A stretch of 45,491 bases of DNA from Lentisphaerae bacterium RIFOXYA12_64_32 (GCA_001803235.1 MHBL01000236.1:1-45491), one strand, 5' to 3'. Shown: positions 1-8,185, numbered from the stretch's first letter. Translations and numbers: made by a program. The notes: generated by a model not told the origin, from the letters alone.

Positions 1-21
1 GCCAGTTTCACCTTGGTATGA

Positions 22-41
22 CCGGCCGGTCCGCCGGCCGG
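22..41. repeat. GC hairpin
   Basis: CCGGCCGG at 22-29 and again at 34-41 are mutually complementary around the 4-base loop TCCG. The hairpin lies upstream of the toxin-antitoxin promoter and has no T-run after it, so it looks more like one of the window's many repeat hairpins than a terminator. Confidence 0.4.
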
Positions 42-79
42 GGGGCGCTGACGCTTCACGAGGGCGCCGCTACTCTCCC

Positions 80-135
80 TTGCCGCGTCTCCTGCGGCGT
101 GGTATAGTTGCACAGAGACTAGTCAGGCTAGTCAG
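80..135 (+). promoter_or_regulatory. Promoter and direct-repeat operator of the Phd/VapC pair
   Basis: A -35 TTGCCG (80-85) and a -10 TATAGT (103-108) are separated by 17 bases. Just downstream, CTAGTCAG occurs twice in tandem (119-126 and 128-135), near the predicted transcription start. Antitoxins of this class usually repress their own operon, so the tandem octamer is a reasonable operator. Its function is inferred. Confidence 0.45.
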
Positions 136-178
136 TTGAATATGGTAGAACGGCATCACAGGTCACGGAGAGCGACAG

Positions 179-445
179 GTGCACTCGAATACGTGGCAAC
201 TTCAGGAAGCCAAGGCCCGGTTCAGCGAGGTGGTGAACCAGGCACTGGAGAACGGTCCGCAGGCGGTCACGCGCCGGGGCCGTGAGGCGGTCGTCGTCAT
301 CGCGGCCGAGGAGTTTCGGCGCGTTCGGCGCGTCACGGATGCCACGCGGCCGCGGGACTTCTTCCGGCGTGGCCCGTACCTGGATGGTGTCGCTCTGGAA
401 AGGGACCGTTCTCTGCCGCGGGGGGGCGACCTGTGCGATTCCTGA
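179..445 (+). CDS. Phd/YefM-type antitoxin
   Basis: This 88-residue protein opens with the typical Phd/YefM fold: a WQLQEAKARFSEVV segment, then a strand-rich part ending in VVVIAAEEFRRV. In this family the N-terminal domain binds DNA and the loose C-terminal tail wraps the toxin. The tail here is Arg/Asp rich (residues 55-88), as expected. The GTG start follows a GGAG-like site (cggagagcgacag). The gene overlaps the following PIN toxin gene by 13 bases, the usual arrangement for coupled antitoxin and toxin translation. Family assignment is strong. Partner specificity is inferred from adjacency. Confidence 0.85.
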   Translation: MHSNTWQLQEAKARFSEVVNQALENGPQAVTRRGREAVVVIAAEEFRRVRRVTDATRPRDFFRRGPYLDGVALERDRSLPRGGDLCDS

Positions 446-867
446 TCGACACCTGCGTTGTTGCGGAGTGGAAGCGCCAGCGTCCCGAGCCGGCCGTGCT
501 CGACTGGCTGGACACGCTGGAGCGGGAGGACATGGCCTTCAGTATCCTGACGGTTGGAGAACTGTCCAAGGGCATTCTGCGTCTGCCTGAAGGTCCGCGG
601 CGCGACGAGTTGCAGGCGTGGCTTCAGGAATTGCGCGACCTGTACGCGCCCCAGATCCTCCCGTTGTTGTTTCCGGAGGTCGAGGCGTGGGCTGAGATCA
701 GCGCCGCGGCCGAGCGCAACGGCACGCCAGTGGCCGCCATCGACGGCTTGCTCGCCGGGACCGCACGAGCACACGGCCTGACGGTGGCGACCCGGAACAC
801 CGTTGATTTTCTCCCCACTGGGGTGCCTCTGTTCGACCCGTGGACCGGTGCCTGGCACAATCGGTGA
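433..867 (+). CDS. VapC-type PIN-domain ribonuclease toxin
   Basis: This 144-residue PIN-domain protein has the expected acidic residues for metal binding: Asp6 in FLIDTCV, Glu43 in VGELSKG, Asp104 in AAIDGLLA and Asp125 in NTVDF. PIN toxins of this type are Mg-dependent endoribonucleases that cut structured RNAs such as tRNA. The GTG start lies inside the end of the antitoxin gene. All catalytic positions are intact, so the toxin is probably active. The target RNA cannot be read from the sequence. Confidence 0.88.
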   Translation: MRFLIDTCVVAEWKRQRPEPAVLDWLDTLEREDMAFSILTVGELSKGILRLPEGPRRDELQAWLQELRDLYAPQILPLLFPEVEAWAEISAAAERNGTPVAAIDGLLAGTARAHGLTVATRNTVDFLPTGVPLFDPWTGAWHNR

Positions 868-882
868 GGCAAGGACTCAGGG

Positions 883-915
883 AGGCTGTAGGTGGATAGG
901 CTATAGGCTGTAGGC
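883..915. repeat. Short dispersed repeat, GGCTGTAGG type
   Basis: GGCTGTAGG, a GGATAGGCTATA stretch and GGCTGTAGGC follow one another here. The same words recur at 2700-2724 and, in the opposite orientation, at 2833-2854 and 2981-2993. All copies lie between genes. Confidence 0.6.
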
Positions 916-951
916 CGGAATCATGTGATGCGGACAAAGTCTTCCTGTTGT

Positions 952-1200
952 CGACCTGTGCGGGTAAATCTACAGAGTAAAAGGACCGTGCAGTGGGCGC
1001 CAGGATACGCCCGTTCGCGGTTGTGCGCAGTGGCGGGCAGTGGCGCGGGACCTCCGGGACCGCAGCAGGGTGCTCGGGGCCGTCCCGGCCCGAGGTCCTC
1101 GGCCGGGGATCCGCCGCGGCGGACGCACCCCGCTTCGGCGCGGGACGCGCCGAGCCACCGCGGCCGTACGTACGCGAGGCTTGATTCACCCGCACAGGTC
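952..1200. mobile_element. MITE-like element with terminal inverted repeats and a hairpin core
   Basis: CGACCTGTGCGGGTAAATC (952-970) and the complement of 1183-1201 agree at 18 of 19 positions. The flanks carry a matching GTTGT (947-951 and 1201-1205, overlapping the repeat by one base), which could be a target-site duplication. The interior (1038-1158) is a GC-rich repeat with three-base-loop hairpins, for example CGGCGCG-GGA-CGCGCCG at 1136-1152. Related cores occur at 10651-10799 and 45389-45491. No convincing ORF lies inside, so the element would be non-autonomous. Confidence 0.55.
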
Positions 1201-1337
1201 GTTGTTTTGCAGGGAGTGGCGAGAAGGCACACGCCAGGAGAACGCCGACCACGGGACTGGCCGGGCCACTGCGGTTGAAGGGCTTGGGCGTGGTGCGGGC
1301 AGGGATATGGCCTTGATGTCGGGCGTGTTGGCCCGGG

Positions 1338-2654
1338 TCACGCCCGGCGCCGGATCAGGTCCAAGGCCTTCTCGACCATTCGCGCACCACCCTCGGCAGT
1401 GAACATGCTCATCGACGCTTCGTAGCCGCCGGCACGCTCCGCCTCGGGCGTGACGATGTAGCCCTGCAGTTCGCCGTTGGCCAGGTTGATGACGAAGCTG
1501 CGCTGCGCGGCCCGGCTCTTGATTTCCAGCCCGTACTCGACGAACACTTCCCCGGGCAGGCCGACCAGGCACGCGTCGCCGACGCGCAGCACCTGGACCT
1601 CGGCCGGACTGCACTGGCGTCGGCGCGCTTCGACCGCGCCGTCGGCCTGGGCCCGTGCCAGGGCGACGACCTCCTCAGCGCCGAACACGGCGCATTCGGC
1701 GGTGCGCACCGGGCCGTGCCCGGCGTTCTCGCGCCGGAGCCGCTCGAACGTGGCGCGCGCCTCGGCCAGGCGCGCCTCGGCTTCGGCCGGGGTCGGGTAC
1801 GTCCGGCCGGGCAGCGGGACGAGGTCACTGGCCGCGGCCAGCCGCACCGAGGTCGCGAAGTCCGCAGCGCCGAGCGCCCGGACGGCGTCGCCGACGAACT
1901 GGCCCAGTCGCCGCCCCAGCCGTTCGGCTTCGGCAAACGTCTGGCCGCGCACCGAGTAGCGCGGGCTCTGGTTGCCTTCCGTTCCGGTGTGGTAGACGAC
2001 CGGGATGTCGCCGAGCATCTCGCGCAGGTGCAGCCGCGTGTAGTGCGGGAAGTCCGACGAGACCAGCTTCGTGTCCTCGTGCATCACGGTCGGGTGCATC
2101 GAGTAGACCATGTCGAGCCCCAGCAGCGTATGATTCTGCCGGTCGCGCACGACCAGGATACCGACCTCCGGGTCGCGGACGCCGTCGGCAGCCAGGCGGT
2201 TGCCGCCGACGCCGTCCGCATGCGCCGTGGTGACAGCCAGCTCGGCAGGCACGGCGGCGTCGCGGGCGGCCTTGGCCGCCTCGACGATGCCGGCCTGGAG
2301 TTTCTCCAAATACTCCGGGGCGGGCGGAGGGACGAGCGGGTCTTCGCGCCAGGCCAGCACGGTGTTGGTGACCGGCCCCGAGTGCGTGTGTGTCGCGCTG
2401 ATGAGGACGTGAGCGGGGTTAACGCCGAGTGCGGTGCCGATGGCTTGGCGACAGGTCGCGGCCGTTTCACGAGCGACGAACAGCAGGTCGCAGGAGACCA
2501 GGACTACGGCCGTGCCGCTGTCTTCCAGGAACATGGTCGTGGCGTACAGCGGGTCGTGCACGCCCGTGGAGACCCGGGGCACGTGCGGATACCCGACCAG
2601 GAACGTGGGCTGGTCCGGTGTGATGTCGCGCAGTCCGAATCCGGCGTGAAGCAT
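1338..2654 (-). CDS. Neutral ceramidase-like hydrolase
   Basis: This 438-residue protein resembles the neutral/alkaline ceramidase superfamily. It begins with the typical ...FGLRDITP segment, has the nucleophile motif ISATHTHSGP (Ser in HSGP), a downstream MHPTVM histidine motif and a GTEGNQSPRY segment. The family hydrolyses N-acyl amide bonds in a zinc site. Many environmental members beside sugar genes have unknown substrates. The chosen ATG at 2654 follows GGAG at a spacing of 7. The frame stays open to 2792, but that extension is translated from intergenic repeat. No signal peptide is seen, unlike secreted ceramidases, so the true substrate is uncertain. Confidence 0.75.
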   Translation of the reverse strand: MLHAGFGLRDITPDQPTFLVGYPHVPRVSTGVHDPLYATTMFLEDSGTAVVLVSCDLLFVARETAATCRQAIGTALGVNPAHVLISATHTHSGPVTNTVLAWREDPLVPPPAPEYLEKLQAGIVEAAKAARDAAVPAELAVTTAHADGVGGNRLAADGVRDPEVGILVVRDRQNHTLLGLDMVYSMHPTVMHEDTKLVSSDFPHYTRLHLREMLGDIPVVYHTGTEGNQSPRYSVRGQTFAEAERLGRRLGQFVGDAVRALGAADFATSVRLAAASDLVPLPGRTYPTPAEAEARLAEARATFERLRRENAGHGPVRTAECAVFGAEEVVALARAQADGAVEARRRQCSPAEVQVLRVGDACLVGLPGEVFVEYGLEIKSRAAQRSFVINLANGELQGYIVTPEAERAGGYEASMSMFTAEGGARMVEKALDLIRRRA

Positions 2655-2699
2655 GGGGGGACTCCGTTGTAGCCAACATCTGGAGCAACTGCTCAGGCC

Positions 2700-2724
2700 G
2701 GCTGTAGGTGGATAGGCTGTAGGC
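2700..2724. repeat. Short dispersed repeat, GGCTGTAGG type
   Basis: A second copy of the word cluster at 883-915, in the same orientation. It accounts for the false N-terminal extension of the ceramidase-like frame. Confidence 0.6.
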
Positions 2725-2832
2725 AAGAACGATGCGTGACCCCGCGAAGCTTGGGGGTGCTGGAACGGAGCGGCAAACGGGTTGTCCCCCAACCTGATCC
2801 CTCGACTGCGGTGCTACGCCCGAAGCTTGTGA

Positions 2833-2997
2833 ACCTACAGCCCACAGCCTACAGGGCCTGTCGATTTAACCACCTCAGACGCGCAACCACTCCCAACGTG
2901 GCCGGACCGGCTCGGTCCGGTATGCGGGAGCGAGCCGATCCCGCCACTCTGGAAGGCCTGCTGCCGCATAAAATCGACACCCCCTACAGCCTATCAT
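2833..2997. repeat. Inverted GGCTGTAGG-type repeats and paired three-base-loop hairpins
   Basis: CCTACAGCC-type words occur at 2833-2854 and 2981-2993. Between them are two GC hairpins: CCGGACCG-GCT-CGGTCCGG (2902-2920) and a 9-bp stem with one mismatch around AGC (2924-2944). The second resembles the hairpin at 43866-43886. The stretch separates the ceramidase-like gene from the 3' end of ilvB, and no gene is seen in it. Confidence 0.5.
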
Positions 2998-4742
2998 CAC
3001 TCCGTCATGATGTTCTTGTGGGTGCCGCCGGCGGGGATCATGGGCAGCACGTGTTCCTGGTACTCGACGTGCACATCGAGCAGGAACGGTCCGTCCGTCG
3101 CGAGCATTTCACGCACGCCGTCGCGCACCTCGTCCTTGGTCCAGGCTTCGCGACCGGGGATGAGGTAGCCTTTGGCAATGGTGACGAAGTCCGGGTACGG
3201 CCGGTCGGTCAGCGTGCTGCGCAGCACCGTGTTGGCGCGGCGGCTGCCGTAGAAGCGGTCTTCCCACTGCGCGACCATGCCGAGGTGCTGGTTGTTCATG
3301 ATCACCATCTTGACGCAGACTTCCTCGCAGTGCACGGTTCCCAGTTCCTGGATGTTCATCTGGAAGCTGCCGTCGCCGTCGATCAATACCACGGTCTGGT
3401 CCGGGCAGGCGACCTTGGCGCCGATGGCCGAGGGCAGGCCGAAGCCCATGGCGCCCAGGCCGCCGGACGTCAGGAGCTGCCGGGGCCGCTCGAACTTGTA
3501 GTACTGCGCCGTCCACATCTGGTGCTGCCCTACGCCGGTCACCATGATGGCCTTGCCCTTGGTCTGCTCCCACACGGTCTCGACCACGAACGGCGGCTGG
3601 ATCTGCCCGTCGTCCCGGTACCGCAGCGGTTGCTCCTGTTTCCACTTCTGGACCCGCGCGTGCCACTCGGTGTACGGCTTGCGGATCGGCTTCTCCAGCA
3701 GTCGGGTCAGGATGTCCTTCGCGTCGCACACGATGCCGATGTCGGCGCGCTTATTCTTGTTGATCTCCGACGGGTCGATATCGATGTGCACGATGGTCGC
3801 GTGTTGGGCGAACGTGTCGACGTTGCCGGTCACGCGGTCGTCGTAGCGGGTGCCGATACCGATCAGCAGGTCGCACTCGTTCACCGCGTAATTCGCGTAG
3901 TAGGTGCCGTGCATGCCCGGCCACTTCAGGGCCAGCGGATGGGTCTCGGGGAACGCGCCGATGCCCATCATGGACGTCGCCACCGGGATGTTGAACTCCT
4001 CGGCGAACCGCCGCAGTTCGCGGTGCGCGCCACTGGTAATGACGCCGCCGCCCACGTACAGGCACGGCCGATCGCAGTTGCGGATGCTCTGGCGGAGGCG
4101 CTCGAGCTCTTCGTCCGTGGCCTTGGTCTTGAGTTCGTAGGCGCGCATGACCGCTTTGCGCGGGAACTCGGGCGCGCACAACTTCTGCTGCACGTCTTTT
4201 GGGATGTCGATGACGACCGGGCCGGGCCGGCCGCTGGCCGCCAGGTAGAACGCCTCGGCGAACACCTCCGGCAGGTCCATCGGGTCCAACACCAGGTAGC
4301 TGTGCTTGACGATCGGCCGCGTCATGCCGATGATGTCGATTTCCTGAAACGCATTCTTGCCGATATACCTCTGGGTCACCTGCCCGGTGATCACGACCAT
4401 GGGGATGGAGTCCATGTAAGCGTCGGCAATGCCGGTCACCAGGTTGGTGGCGCCGGGGCCGCTGGTGGCCATGCACACGCCGACCTTGCCCGTGGCTCGC
4501 GCGTAGCCGCCGGCGGCAAATGCGCCACCCTGCTCGTGCCGGGGCAGGATGACCCGGACGCGCGAATTCCGCAGCGCCTGGTGCAGTTCCATGGAGGCGC
4601 CGCCGGGGTAGGCGAAGATCACGTCCACCCCATTGTGTTCGAGGCAGCGGATGGCGACCTCACTGCCCTTCATGGGGTGCTGCCTGGCGGCGCCGGAGCG
4701 CCGCGTCTTGGGCTTGGCTTCAGCCGTCAAAGTCGAGCTCAT
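2997..4742 (-). CDS. ilvB: Acetolactate synthase, large (catalytic) subunit
   Basis: Acetohydroxyacid synthase catalyses the first common step of branched-chain amino-acid synthesis, using thiamine diphosphate. The 581-residue protein has the usual three-domain length. It shows the catalytic glutamate motif PRHEQGGAFAAGGYAR (Glu70), the SGPGATNLVTGIADAY stretch, and the thiamine-diphosphate motif that runs from GDGSFQMNIQELGT to NN near the C-terminus. I chose ATG 4742, which has AAGGA upstream, over GTG 4781, which has no ribosome-binding site. No ilvN (regulatory subunit) or ilvC follows in this window, which is unusual for the family. A terminator-like hairpin lies about 135 bases upstream. 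Confidence 0.93.
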   Translation of the reverse strand: MSSTLTAEAKPKTRRSGAARQHPMKGSEVAIRCLEHNGVDVIFAYPGGASMELHQALRNSRVRVILPRHEQGGAFAAGGYARATGKVGVCMATSGPGATNLVTGIADAYMDSIPMVVITGQVTQRYIGKNAFQEIDIIGMTRPIVKHSYLVLDPMDLPEVFAEAFYLAASGRPGPVVIDIPKDVQQKLCAPEFPRKAVMRAYELKTKATDEELERLRQSIRNCDRPCLYVGGGVITSGAHRELRRFAEEFNIPVATSMMGIGAFPETHPLALKWPGMHGTYYANYAVNECDLLIGIGTRYDDRVTGNVDTFAQHATIVHIDIDPSEINKNKRADIGIVCDAKDILTRLLEKPIRKPYTEWHARVQKWKQEQPLRYRDDGQIQPPFVVETVWEQTKGKAIMVTGVGQHQMWTAQYYKFERPRQLLTSGGLGAMGFGLPSAIGAKVACPDQTVVLIDGDGSFQMNIQELGTVHCEEVCVKMVIMNNQHLGMVAQWEDRFYGSRRANTVLRSTLTDRPYPDFVTIAKGYLIPGREAWTKDEVRDGVREMLATDGPFLLDVHVEYQEHVLPMIPAGGTHKNIMTE

Positions 4743-4875
4743 GGTCCTGATATCCTTGTCCGTTCCGAGTTCGCGTTCCACAGTCGACGTGCCGCCATGG
4801 TGCTTCTTTGCCTTCGCGCCGCCAGTCGTGCATCCGTTGCACGGCCTGCGCGTATGCCCGGCGAGGGGGCGCGAT

Positions 4876-4915
4876 AAGAAAAAGCGCCACCGTCAGGACT
4901 CCCGGCGATGGCGCT
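4876..4915 (-). terminator. Intrinsic terminator / attenuator in the ilvB leader
   Basis: Read on the minus strand, AGCGCCATCG and CGGTGGCGCT pair as a 10-bp stem with one wobble, followed directly by TTTTTCTT. It lies between the predicted promoter (5070-5097) and the ilvB start (4742), where a transcription attenuator would be expected. Confidence 0.6.
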
Positions 4916-4957
4916 GTATAGGGCTGGTACGGAGATAAACGGACTGACGCGTCACGG

Positions 4958-5035
4958 TCAGCGCAAATCAGCAGCCCCGGCAGCAACCGCCGCCGGGCCA
5001 CTAACACCGACCTCACGTCGTCCTTTGGGGCTCAT
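4958..5035 (-). CDS. Possible ilvB leader peptide (25 codons)
   Basis: ATG 5035 opens a 25-codon frame that ends 43 bases before the terminator stem. It contains three Val, one Leu and many Ala codons. An overlapping frame from GTG 5016, preceded by AAAGGA, is richer in branched-chain residues (MRSVLVARRRLLPGLLI) but does not stop before the terminator. Either could be a control peptide, and neither is proven. Confidence 0.25.
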   Translation of the reverse strand: MSPKGRREVGVSGPAAVAAGAADLR

Positions 5036-5069
5036 CGTCTGCATCCAATCTCTTGTCGTACCGGCAAAT

Positions 5070-5097
5070 ACCATACACACTGCGGCGCGGATTTCAA
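5070..5097 (-). promoter_or_regulatory. Predicted ilvB promoter
   Basis: On the minus strand, TTGAAA (5092-5097) and TATGGT (5070-5075) are 16 bases apart. Initiation near 5063 would give a leader of about 320 bases that includes the attenuator. Confidence 0.4.
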
Positions 5098-5257
5098 AAC
5101 GGCTCGCGATCTCAGGATACCGCGCCGCGGGCCAAGGGCGAGACGCCGGCCAAGGGACTGGTCGGGTCACGGTTGTACGGCCCAGACGCGACAGACTTCG
5201 CCACAGACCGGTTGATCGCCGCCCGACAGGCGCCAACCCTGCCCCATACGCCGGAAC

Positions 5258-5306
5258 TTGCCTTTTCACAGTTCTGGTGTAGGGTAATGGATAAACGTTT
5301 ATCCAT
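5258..5306 (+). promoter_or_regulatory. Promoter and perfect 20-bp LacI-type operator of the sugar locus
   Basis: ATGGATAAACGTTTATCCAT (5287-5306) is a perfect palindrome with the central AAACGTTT typical of LacI/GalR-family operators. A possible promoter, TTGCCT (5258-5263) and TAGGGT (5280-5285) with a 16-base spacer, ends right at the palindrome, so a bound repressor would block initiation. The GH2 start codon is at 5336. The best local candidate for the repressor is the LacI-family gene at 25251. Confidence 0.7.
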
Positions 5307-5335
5307 CTGCACCGTGGCGGGTGGAGGGTGACACC

Positions 5336-8185
5336 ATGATAGACCTGAGCGGGACGTGGCAACTGGCGTCGGACCCGCGGAACCGCGGGCGCGAGGACGA
5401 GTGGTTTCGGGCGGAGCAACCGGGCGCGAAGGACATCCCGGTCCCGGGCGAAGTGCACATGGCATTCCCGGACGTCTTTGGGGTGTTCTGGTACTGGCGG
5501 CGGTTCGTGCCGGAGCGGGGAGCGGGGCCGCACGAGCGGGTGCTGCTGCGGTTGGGTGCGGTGGACTATCTTGCCGAGGTCTGGCTGAACGGGCTCGCGG
5601 TCGGCGGGCACGAGGGCGGCGAAACGCCGTTCGCGCTGGATGTCACCGCGGCGGTGAAGTCGAGCGTGGAGAATCTGCTCGCGGTGCGCGTGCTCAATCC
5701 GTGCCACGAGCGGATCGACGGCATCGTGCTGAACGAGACGCCGCACCGGAACAAGCGCATTCCGCAGCCGCCCGGGAGTCTCTACAACTACGGCGGCATT
5801 CTGCTGCCGGTGCTGCTCGAGTTCGTGCCGGCGCTTCGGGCCAGCGACGTGTTCGTGCAACCGGACATTGCGACGGGCGACGTCCGCGTGCAGGTGACCG
5901 TAAGCAATGACACGGCCGGAGCCGCCCGTGGCGAGATTTCGGTGGCGCTGAGCACCCAGCGCGACAACGCGCAGGTTGCCGCTGCGACGCTCCGTGCGGA
6001 GTTCGCAGTCGGCGAGACGGTGCATCATCTCGGATTGCGGATACCGCAGCCGCACCTGTGGAACCTGAAGGACCCGTTCCTGTACCGTGCGGACGTCGAC
6101 GTGAGCGCCGGCGCATGCCGCCACCGTGTTCCGGTGAGATTTGGGTTCCGTGACTTCCGCGTCATCGACGGCTGGTTCTGCCTGAACGGCAAACGCCTGT
6201 TCCTGAAATCCACGCACACGGGCAACCATTTCCCGCTGGCGTGGACGGCGCCGGTGCTGCCGGACTTCCAGCGGCGCGACCTGGTGTACGCCAAGGCGCT
6301 GGGGTTCAACTGCGTCCGGTTCATCTCCGGTGTGGCCTGGTCCGAGCAGCTCGACTTCTGCGACGAACTGGGGCTCATGGTCTACGAGGAATGCTCCGCG
6401 AGCTGGGACACGATTGCGGAGACGCCGCAGCGGGGCGAGCGGTTCGACCGCGCGACGCGCGAGATGATCCGGCGCGACCGGAACCACCCGAGCGTTACCA
6501 TCTGGGGCCTGTTGAACGAGATCAAGGACGGCCCGATGTTCCGGCACGCGGTAGAGGCCCTGCAACTCGTGCGCGACCTCGATTCGACGCGACTGGTTCT
6601 GCTGGGCAGCGGGCGCTGGGACGGGCAATGGCAGACCGGTTCGGTCTCGAATCCGGGCAAGCGCACGTGGGAGTACACCTGGGGCGTTGAGGCGCCGGAT
6701 GCGACGCCGGTCAACGGTCCGTCGAGCCCGGGCGGGTATGCGGTCGGCGCCGGTGACGCGCACGTCTACCCCAGTACGCCGCAGACGGCGGCGACGAATG
6801 CGTTCATCCGCAATCTGGGCAAGGACAGCAAGCCGGTCTTCCTCTCAGAGCACGGCACCGGCAGTCTGATGAATGTGATTGACGAACTCCGCAAGTTCGA
6901 CGAGGTCGGCGCCTCGCCGGACCTGCCCGACGCTACACTGATCCGCGCCATGGGCGCGAAGCTCGAGGCGGACTGGCAGCGCTGGGGCTTCGATGGCGTG
7001 TACCCGTTTGCCGAGGACATGCTTCGGGACAGTCAGCGCCTGCACAGCCGTCAGCGCCGGCTCGGATTCGATCTGATCCGTTCCAATTCGCAGTTCTGCG
7101 GCTTTAATCTGACCGGCATCCTCGATCACGCCATCACGGGCGAAGGGGTGTGGACGTTCTGGCGCGAGTTCAAGCCGGGCGTCGCGGACGTGCTGCGCGA
7201 CGGCTGGGCGCCGCTGCGCTGGTGTCTTTTCGTCGACCCGCGGCATGGCTACGCGGACCAACCTCTGACATTGGAAGCCGTGCTCGCGAACGAGGATGTA
7301 CTGCCGCCGGGCGAGTACCCGGTGCACTTCCGCGTACACGGGCCGCAGGGCGTTGTATGGGAGAAGCGCACGACCGTGCGGATCCCGCAGACCGGGCCGG
7401 GCGGGCAACCGCCGCTAGCCGTGCCGGTGCTGAAGGAGACCGTCACGCTCGGCGTCGCGTCGGGCGTGTACGAGTTCGCGGCGTGCCTTGAGCGCGGCGG
7501 TTGCCCCGCCGGCGACCGCAGGGAATTTCGGCTGAGTTCTGGCGCCGACTTGCCAGAGGTGCGCGGCACGGTCTCGGTGTGGGGCGTGCCCGATCCGGTT
7601 GTGGCATGGCTACGCTGCCGGCCGTTCACGGAGGCCCGTCCGCGCGGTCGTGACATCATTTTGGTCGGCGACCCGGCCCTGTCCGGCCCCGAACCCCGAA
7701 CCCAGCCCCCCGATGCCCTCTGGGCCGCGCTCTGGGAGCGCGTACGGCGTGGCGCGGTCGCGGTCATTCTGTGTCCAAAGGCGCTACGGGTGGGCGATGA
7801 CACGACGGCGCGACTGCCGTTCGCGAACCGCGGCATCTGCAGGAGCTTCGGCGACTGGTTGTACCACAAGGAGTGCGTGGCGAAGCGGCATGCGGTGTTC
7901 GCAGGCCTGCAGGCGGGCGGCATCCTGGATTGGGACTACTACGACCAGGTCATCAGCCGTGAGATGTTTGAGGGCCAGGACACGCCGGACGAGGTGGTCT
8001 GTGCGGCGTTCGCGACCGGGTACAACTGCCCCGGCGGGTACGCGTCGGGCGTGATGATCGGTGCGTACCGGCACGGGGCCGGGCGCGTGGTGCTGAACAC
8101 GCTTCACATTCTGGAACAGTTCGACCGGCACCCGGCGGCAGACCGGCTGCTGCTGAACTTGGTGACGTATGCCGTTGGGAAATAA
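5336..8185 (+). CDS. Glycoside hydrolase family 2 protein
   Basis: GH2 enzymes remove terminal beta-linked sugars (galactose, glucuronate, mannose and others) with retention. This 949-residue protein has the N-terminal jelly-roll sugar-binding domain (about 1-170), an Ig-like sandwich (about 175-275) and a TIM barrel. The acid/base is Glu395 in WGLLNEIKDG and the nucleophile is Glu505 in VFLSEHGTG, both present. The C-terminal part (about 640-949) contains extra beta-rich and amidotransferase-like segments. No signal peptide is seen, so it is probably cytoplasmic. The ATG at 5336 follows GGAGG. It is first in the colinear locus, directly behind the palindromic operator. A short stretch near 7687-7708 resembles an intergenic repeat. 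The exact sugar specificity is not readable. Confidence 0.88.
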   Translation: MIDLSGTWQLASDPRNRGREDEWFRAEQPGAKDIPVPGEVHMAFPDVFGVFWYWRRFVPERGAGPHERVLLRLGAVDYLAEVWLNGLAVGGHEGGETPFALDVTAAVKSSVENLLAVRVLNPCHERIDGIVLNETPHRNKRIPQPPGSLYNYGGILLPVLLEFVPALRASDVFVQPDIATGDVRVQVTVSNDTAGAARGEISVALSTQRDNAQVAAATLRAEFAVGETVHHLGLRIPQPHLWNLKDPFLYRADVDVSAGACRHRVPVRFGFRDFRVIDGWFCLNGKRLFLKSTHTGNHFPLAWTAPVLPDFQRRDLVYAKALGFNCVRFISGVAWSEQLDFCDELGLMVYEECSASWDTIAETPQRGERFDRATREMIRRDRNHPSVTIWGLLNEIKDGPMFRHAVEALQLVRDLDSTRLVLLGSGRWDGQWQTGSVSNPGKRTWEYTWGVEAPDATPVNGPSSPGGYAVGAGDAHVYPSTPQTAATNAFIRNLGKDSKPVFLSEHGTGSLMNVIDELRKFDEVGASPDLPDATLIRAMGAKLEADWQRWGFDGVYPFAEDMLRDSQRLHSRQRRLGFDLIRSNSQFCGFNLTGILDHAITGEGVWTFWREFKPGVADVLRDGWAPLRWCLFVDPRHGYADQPLTLEAVLANEDVLPPGEYPVHFRVHGPQGVVWEKRTTVRIPQTGPGGQPPLAVPVLKETVTLGVASGVYEFAACLERGGCPAGDRREFRLSSGADLPEVRGTVSVWGVPDPVVAWLRCRPFTEARPRGRDIILVGDPALSGPEPRTQPPDALWAALWERVRRGAVAVILCPKALRVGDDTTARLPFANRGICRSFGDWLYHKECVAKRHAVFAGLQAGGILDWDYYDQVISREMFEGQDTPDEVVCAAFATGYNCPGGYASGVMIGAYRHGAGRVVLNTLHILEQFDRHPAADRLLLNLVTYAVGK

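Noticed and set aside
1338..2792. Longer start for the ceramidase-like protein at 2792
   Set aside because: The extra 46 residues are translated from the GGCTGTAGG-type repeats. ATG 2654 has a ribosome-binding site and starts the conserved domain.
2736..4877. A 713-codon plus-strand frame opposite ilvB
   Set aside because: ilvB is unmistakable on the minus strand. The opposite frame has no recognisable feature.
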